Of a stretch of 64,000 bases of DNA, positions 57,179 to 64,000 are shown in pieces (position 1 is the first letter of the stretch; the number at the start of each line of letters is the position of its first letter). Where the stretch lies: contig JAACJP010000010.1 in assembly GCA_013368375.1 (NCBI GenBank), positions 682,001 to 746,000 on the forward strand. The letters run 5' to 3'. A program made the translations under genes and the position numbers. The stretch is from Tricholomella constricta. Taxonomy: Eukaryota > Basidiomycota > Agaricomycetes > Agaricales > Lyophyllaceae. Below the pieces are notes generated by a model. It ran no database searches. It saw nothing but the letters and a program-made list of their open reading frames with translations, and had not been told where the DNA came from.

Positions 57179-60100
57179 TCAAGATCCTGGGCCGTACCTC
57201 CACGGCGGCATCCAATCGCCCATCCCCGGGCCGTCGCTGGAGCCACTGCCACCAAACGCGCCTCCTCCTCCACCGCTGCCTCCTCCAGGCCCGTTTCCTG
57301 AATGACGCCTTCTGCGGCTGGGGCCAGCCTCGTTTGAAGGATCGTGGGGGCCTCTTCTAGAGGACCCCCCGCTGACCGTCTTCCGACATACTGGACATGT
57401 CGTAGCGCTCCTGAGCCATTGCTGAGAATATGGATACAAATCAGCACATAGACCTTATCTGAGAGGCAAACCGCGACTGACTTGTAGACACTCTCGATGG
57501 AGCCAATGAGAGCAGTCGGCAAGCTTCAACAGGGAGTCATCGGGTTGGTACTATAGAATGAATTTTAGTCGAAGAGCGATAAAAAACCACCAGGATTAAC
57601 GCACGTCGTCCAAACAGATAGGACACCGGTGGTCACTATCAGCAGTTTTCCAATCCTTGAATAGTCCAGTTTCCAATGAAGAGATGACACCATCCGGGGT
57701 GCACCGCGGCTTGGCTTCTCCAAGGGATGCAGCCAGAGACAAGAGACTTTCATACGATTCATCAAAGTCCTCATCTCTCTGAAGGGGGTGGCGGATACGG
57801 GTACATCAGCAACGCGAAGATGAAGGATTACGGATACATACCATATAATCACCCAAAGCCCGACCCCTTCTAGCCCCCACTCTGATAAATTCGTGAACGT
57901 CACTGGGAAAGACAGGGCCCAGGTCAAGCTCCGGCCTCCTGAAGCGTCTCGCCCTCAAGAATCGAGCATGCTCCGCATCTTGAGGAAAGACAGACGTAGC
58001 ATCGGCTCGGATGTCGTCTGCAACATCACTTTCCGTGCTAAAAGGATCCGCCGGTTGCCTTCTCATCCTCCTCCTCAAGGATCGTACAGAAGGCGTATCG
58101 TTCGTGTTCGTCGCCTCAGTCGAGGTTCGCCGAGGATGCACACCGCCTTGTTCAATGATGCCCCATGGCGATGCGGGCGTGACGAACGGCCTCGGCTCTC
58201 GCTGGCGTTCACGGTGATAGCGATTGATGAGTTCTTGCGAGCGGGGAACGCTCAATCCATCGTGCCGCAGGACCTCAAGAGCATGGTTAAACCCCTCTTC
58301 ATCCCCTCGGGTTGTTGATGGTCGAGGATTCTCCGACTCGTCCAGCCTTGAAGCTTCCATGCGGGGACGGCGAGAAAGGAAGTTGTGAAGATCAGAGGGT
58401 CGGGATTGTGCAACGGAGGTGCTGGTACTATTTGCAGGTCTCGTGGGCCGGAAGAAGCCTGACATTGACCATGAAGGCCGGTGTGTCTGAGGAGGTCTGC
58501 GGGTGAAGGTATCATCTGGGGGCCCACGACGTCCGGTGGAATATGGACTACTAGGCGGCGAAGTTTCATTCGTCTCCTCCTCCGACGCGGGATATCCACG
58601 AACGTAAGCCTGAAACTAGAGTACGATAAATGAGATGAGAATATCTGTATCGACATGTATTCCATACCTGGGCGTCTAATATTGATTCCTGTTGATATGT
58701 CGGAAGAGTGGAATCGGCCTCGAAGGGTAGCGGCGGAATGGAAGGCGCAGTATAAGCAGTCTGAGGCTGCGTTTGCGACTGCGAGAGTCCAAAGCGTTCC
58801 CGCGCCAGATTCGCGTCATAGAATCTCTGGATCGTGTTGCGGAATGGACCAGGCGCAAAAGACTCGGGATTAAGTGGAGGCCGTACAGTCCGCAATCGTC
58901 GCGTGGGTGACCTGTCGCGTTGTACGCGATCCGGTTCGCGGCTCGGAGGTGAAGGTGTCTGGCGCATTAAGGACGACGGTACACGCCCAAGGGTACCGGA
59001 CGGCCTCTGCTGTTCCAACTCCCTGTTGTCCGTCGCGGGAGGAGCGGTAAATTCAAACACTCCGTCTAGATCTGGCGATGGAAGGGATGGAATTGGGAGA
59101 TAACCTCTGTAGTGCTCACGATCCGGGGAGGGCTCTCTAGGTCGAAGCATTGTGCGATTTGGCCCAAAGTCCCTCAGCAGCGCAGCCCTTAACATTCGAT
59201 GATCAATATCCAATGAGTGAGACTCGCTTGCAGGAGTTGTCGAATTCCCTGACCTTGTTGGCGAAAGTCGTCCAGGGCGAGGACCCAATCGCTCATTCAC
59301 GCGCTCGGTACGCCCCCGGCCCCCATCTGTGAAATTAGACAGCAGTGAGGACGCGCCATACTCATCGTTGTCGTCTACATTCGAACGCAGATGGCCCTCT
59401 TGCATGTGTGGTTCACGATTCTCAAAGCCGTGGTCGGAATTGGCACGACTGGGCATAAAAGCGCTGGGCCGGAAGGGCTGCCGCTGCCGCCATTCACCGC
59501 TGAGAGCCCAACGAGGTGCAACAGGCGGGCGAGGCGGAGGCGCGCCACGGGATGTCTCGACGGGGGGCGTTCTACTTGACATTTGACGTTGCATCTGGAT
59601 CATCCCAAGACGCGCGATTCGGCGCCGGGAATCAGCAGCGGATTCAGAGAATGCAAAGGCCGCCTCCCTGGGCCGAGGCGCGGGGCGAGAGTGGTAAATG
59701 GAGTGGGAATGGGAGTGCGTGTGCGTGCTTGCATGGCTGACGTATGGACGGGAACGAAGGCGGAGAAGGCTGGGGGTGGATACGTACGTCGGGGGAACCG
59801 CAGACGAGGATGACGAAAATTCCCCTACGTTATGACGAACTCCAGATAACCCGGCATCGATGCTTCGACTCGGCCCCTGGTGGCGAAGGTAGCGCTCCCA
59901 AATAGATTGAGAATCCCCTTCACCAGAAGAAGTGCGTTCCGGGTATCGTAGAGTCGGAGAGTAGGTATCGGGTGCAGTGGAATCTCCGGCTTGCGTGTTT
60001 GAGTCTACAGTGGAATGCATTGGAGATTAGCTTCCATATTGTCAGACGGAAAATCAGACTCACCGCTCCAACTTGCCCAAGGGGATGTATTTACAGACGA

Positions 60101-62402
60101 TGGCCGTACAGGGCTTTCTGGAGAGGCAGCAGAAGGGTGGTCGGTCTCAGAGGAAGTAACCGCCACTTCATCTGTTGCATTGAACCACGATGAAGACATT
60201 ATATCGTCACTGCCATCTACAGGAAATGGTAGTGACGAAACAGTTCTTTGTCGAGGTGGCAAAGGCGAACGTCGCCTTGTTCGGTCAGCCGGGGTATACC
60301 TAGAGTGAAGATCCCTGAACCTGTATTCGTTCAGTGACATGCGCGGGGACGCTTCATTTACAGGCGGCGGAGATTCATCGCGGCTCCTCTCTACGAAGCG
60401 GCATAGAGGTGAGTAACAGAGCAGCGAATTGGATACAAACAGCTCACCTATTAACCATGGGTGCATATGATTTTCCAGCGGCGACGGCGGACTGGGGGCG
60501 CTGAGCCTCAACCTTCGAGGGACTACCGAGGAGTCCCGAGGTTCCTCGTCTTCAGGGACATTGGTATTTGATGTGTAAGGTCTCCGACCATCACTGAGAT
60601 TATGTCTGAAAGAGTAACGCATAGCATCTTCGTGGCTGCTGCTGCTGCTGCTACTCTCCACCGATGTAGACGTATCCAAAAAAGGCCTCAAAGAAATTTC
60701 GCTCTCTTGGAGCACACGCCCGATGCCTTGCAAGGCCTCCCCGAGACCGTGTAATGCCTCTAATCGGGACGCAGTGTATGAATCCAAGACAGATGAGGAG
60801 GAGCTTGCTCCGTTATTTCCGCTCGAGCTGCTGCTAAGGTTGTTGTTTGTATTTCTGTGTGATTGAGACGACGTTGACTCTTCTCTCGATGGACGAGGGA
60901 ACCAACTGGGGCTGGAAGAGTCATCGTCCAACCACCCTTCAAGGTCCCGCGAAAATGGTGAAGGAAGAGTATGAGTTTGAGTATTGTTGTCAGATATTGT
61001 TGAAGGTCCCGCAGTGGAATTGCTCGAACGGTTCTCGGCCGTGCGATCACGTAAAGACGGGGAATCACTGGTGGGTATTGAAATTCGGGACAGTTGAGTT
61101 GGACGAGCTGAAGTCTCTGATCTGGAGCCGCCGAAGGAGAACGATCGCAAAGTTTCCAATGAATCTGCCCACGCTTCGTTATGGTCCTGAATGGGTGGCA
61201 ACGTCGGCGGAGTAGTATTAGTAGTTCTTGCACTGGGGGGACGCTGTAGTTCTTCCAGATCATCGAACAACGGCGAAGGGGATCGCAATGCTCCAATTGC
61301 AGGGACGGGGCTATCATTCCGGACCATAAACAGCCCCGGGCTTGGCGCAGCTTCGTCCTGGCCATCGTCGTTCTCCAATTCTTCAGCTGCATGCCAGTCT
61401 GACCAAATCGGCTGATAGTCACTAATCCCAGGCGGTCGCATATCTTGTGAGGTTCGATCCCATACTTCATCTGACTGCGATGAATCTTCGGATAAATAGG
61501 AAAGTAGGCTATCAGTATGGCTCTTAATAAGAGAGTGTATTGAGAAACTCACATCGAGAAGTCGTTGAACGTTCCACCTGCGTGTGTGATTCGTGAGGCA
61601 GCCTTCTCGGATCATTTTGGCGCACTTCGTCCCGACCTGCGGTTCTGGAATGCGGCCTCTGAGACCTCGGCAAGCCAAAGCCATACAATGAGTTGGGCAA
61701 GGGTGGTGAAGGCCGTGCAGGAGGATGGAGAAACGAGATGTTGTTCGTATTTATGGGCGTCTCCTCACCCAATAACTCCAGAGGGGGCAAGACAGGTGGT
61801 GGCGTGGGTGATCGTGGCACGCTGGGCGAGCGTGATTGACGCAATGCAGATATCTGGGTATCGAAGGCATTGAATCGCTCCAGAGATATCCTGTAAGACT
61901 CATCTGCCTGTGACGATATTATTGGCGCCGAAGAAATGCTTGGCGCGGTGACTGGTTCCCCGTCGTCCTCCGCTTCGACTAATGGGTAATCCGCCATGTC
62001 AATGTCCTGTATCTCTGGAGTTGGCAGTCGCGGTGGTTCCAGAGAGGAGCGTTCAAGATTCAACGATAAAAGTGGTGCTCCTGCCGTAATGACCGGGCGT
62101 GAGGCTCCTAAAGCCGATTGGGATCCGCCTGTGCGTCCATGAGCAGCGTCGCTCATCGAGCTCGAGCCCGAGGCCAATGTCAATGATTGGGAGCCGCCTA
62201 TAGAGACATCATCATCTGAGAAGCTGCTTGCGCTCCTTGCCCTTTTGTTACGATCGTTTCCATCGCTCCCACTGGCCCCGGCGCCGTCAGACCCTCCCAA
62301 AGGACTCTCGAGATCAAAGCCGAACTGATCAAAGGAACGTTTGAAGGAAGTAGTATTTGGTGGTAGCTCCAGATGTAACTGAGGCGGGCAGCTGGAGGAC
62401 AT
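57179..62402 (-). CDS. Very large RING-H2 finger protein (probable E3 ubiquitin ligase)
   Basis: Eight exons (62402-61553, 61485-60448, 60390-60064, 60004-58668, 58615-57842, 57778-57605, 57550-57482, 57421-57179) join in phase into about 1603 aa. The first 1440 residues are Ser/Pro/Arg/Asp-rich with no folded domain visible. A complete RING-H2 lies at about 1494-1535: CPICLDD, then CSHWLHREC, then TTCPVC, giving Cys1494, 1497, 1513, His1515, 1518, Cys1521, 1532 and 1535. The zinc ligands are spread over three exons. A Gly/Ser-rich tail ends at 57179. The start at 62402 is the first ATG; the frame is open upstream only from a GTG. Two adjacent genes cannot be wholly excluded. Confidence 0.75.
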
Positions 62403-63787
62403 GGTGGTTACTGACAGACCCGGAACGTCTACAGGTCTGTGCAGGAGCCTCACGATGAGGAGCGTGACTGTTCACGGTATTATTATCCTGCTGACGTAAG
62501 GTTCCATTGTAATACCTTCCGAGTCGCAGCACCGCAACCCCCAACTCCGTTGCAAGTAACAATGTCCATGGAAATCATATCGAAATCCCATTGTCTAACG
62601 GTAACAGAATGTACGACTCAACCCCTCAGTTGGGAGGGAAAAAAAGCAAAAAAAAAAAAACAGAAGGATCTCCCGAGCTCAGATACGCAGGCTGTAGGCC
62701 GGGAATGTCATCGGAACTTTCCCTTGACGCCAGTCATGGTTTGGCCATGATGGTTGTCAAAAGCCCTCATACTGCCGGTCAGTGAATCAGATTGTTGACT
62801 TGCGACAGGTATTTCAGCGACGAAGCGTCAAGCACACTATCTATCATCATTACCCTCTCGCATTGCACAACGCTGTTTCAGGACATCCTTCTCAAAGATC
62901 TGCATGATAATTCAAACGACATCGTCGTCGAAAGACCTTTTTCTCCTCAGTATCGATGCTGGACCCGACCTATATCCGACAGAGAAAGTCTCGGCTCGAC
63001 ATCGTGCACCGAATTGGCAAATCGATGGATTTCCGGCATTCCACAGAGTGTGGGGGGGGGCTTCTATGCTTGCATGCAAGCAGGCAGCCTGGAACCAGAT
63101 GCTGATGACTGCGGGCATGTGAAGGAATGTTCACGGGACATCTTTAGGCCGATAGCCTTGGCCAGACTGTCGCTAAAAACGCCATAGACCTCCACGAGAG
63201 AACTCCCAGCTCAAATTGCCTTGTATAGGCTGCTTGCAAGCTTCCAGTTGCGCCGCCCTACCGCCCTTCATATAACAGACGCCATATGAGTCCAGCGCCA
63301 GTGATATGACATTATACCTGTGATTCTGGTTGACGCGCGCATCGTCCTAAACGCTCTGATCATTCTGAAGCGCCACAAGGCTAGCGCTGTTGACGGAAGG
63401 CCCATTCCGAAAGTGACGCCCCTCCGTCCACGACTCATTGCATGCCTTATCCGAACACGCCGAGCTCCCACAACAAACATGTACATGTCAAAGAGTGATC
63501 CCATATTTGTTGTTATCAAAGTTTACACGACAGATCGAGAACCCAAACCGAGGAGAAAAAAGCGAAGCCCGTAAACATGCACCAGCGCCTACGTATCTGT
63601 CCGTCCAACTTCGGTCGCAATCAGGATGTATATATGTTTGAATGTATGGAGTATGGGGGTATGGAGTAAGTTGCAGCCAATATCACCCAAAGAGAATGGA
63701 ACCAGAACAGGACTAGACATAGAAACGCACGTACTGCGCAGCCAGTAAAAGCACACCTTAAAACGTTCAAATAATCTCATATCACCC
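62403..63787. other. Intergenic with a poly-A tract
   Basis: Promoter side of the RING-H2 gene. It contains an A-rich run at about 62639-62660. Open frames are short and not protein-like. Confidence 0.45.
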
Positions 63788-64000
63788 TTACAAGGTATTC
63801 TTTCCCGCCGGCACAGGGATCCACACCTCCGGGAACGGGTACCACGACGCACCAAGCTCATGGAGCTCCACCGCGCCCGGCACGCCCGCCCGGCACTTGC
63901 GCTCGACGCTGAACTCGAGCCAGCTATCCTCAAAGCGGTGTGTGCCCGTGCGTTTGCGATACTCGAATCCCACGCGCTGGAGGTACGTGAGCCTGCCCGC
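63788..64000 (-). CDS. 3' end of an unidentified gene
   Basis: The minus strand is open from the window edge to a stop at 63788-63790. It reads RLTYLQRVGFEYRKRTGTHR, then DSWLEFSVERKCRAGVPGAV, SWYPFPEVWIPVPAGKNTL and stop. Composition and codon use look like a real C-terminal exon of a folded protein. I do not recognise the family. The gene continues beyond the right edge. Confidence 0.5.
   Translation of the reverse strand, partial: AGRLTYLQRVGFEYRKRTGTHRFEDSWLEFSVERKCRAGVPGAVELHELGASWYPFPEVWIPVPAGKNTL

Noticed and set aside
1..64000. tRNA, rRNA and riboswitch candidates
   Set aside because: I looked for them by eye and found no cloverleaf or conserved core I could support; a dedicated scan would be needed to exclude a tRNA.

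Overview
The window reads as nuclear DNA of a basidiomycete fungus, most likely a mushroom-forming Agaricomycete. Genes are packed on both strands and cut by many 45-70 bp GT-AG introns. The gene set also fits: an alpha-1,3-glucanase, a PTH11-like membrane protein, an F-box/leucine-rich family, a multi-pass family resembling Agaricomycete DUF6533 proteins, and two Ser/Pro-rich hypothetical proteins. No CRISPR array, bacterial operon, rRNA or tRNA was seen. Gene models are manual splices checked for reading phase; boundaries may be off by a base or two.

Layout. 1-13 kb: 3' end of ULA1 (NEDD8-activating E1), an ambiguous coding patch, a PI-PLC X-domain protein, an Asn/Ser-rich repeat protein, BNA1 (NAD synthesis), a Ser/Pro-rich protein with a short conserved-looking helix, an unrecognised small multi-exon gene, and two tandem alpha/beta hydrolases, the second secreted. 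13-25 kb: a class I methyltransferase, two poorly resolved minus-strand patches, a 7TM PTH11-like protein, a secreted GH71 glucanase and UBA2 (SUMO E1). 25.9-34.1 kb: a head-to-tail duplication. Each unit carries an F-box gene (+) and a 7TM-like gene (-); the left unit's 7TM copy is truncated and broken. 35-44 kb: RAD17 and PAC1/LIS1, divergently arranged, then an RRM protein. 46-57 kb: an O-methyltransferase continuous with a roughly 430-residue disordered tail, a decayed coiled-coil gene, a secretory FAD-dependent oxidoreductase and a low-complexity protein. 57-64 kb: a RING-H2 protein of about 1600 residues and the 3' end of an unidentified gene.

The genes do not form an obvious pathway cluster. 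Ubiquitin-like conjugation is well represented (ULA1, UBA2, two F-box proteins, one RING-H2 protein), but these families are abundant and this may be coincidence. I found no convincing new defence, mobile or biosynthetic system. The best leads are the methyltransferase-tail fusion, the duplicated F-box/7TM module, the large RING-H2 protein, the very small exons and GC-AG introns, and several spliced but unrecognised small genes.
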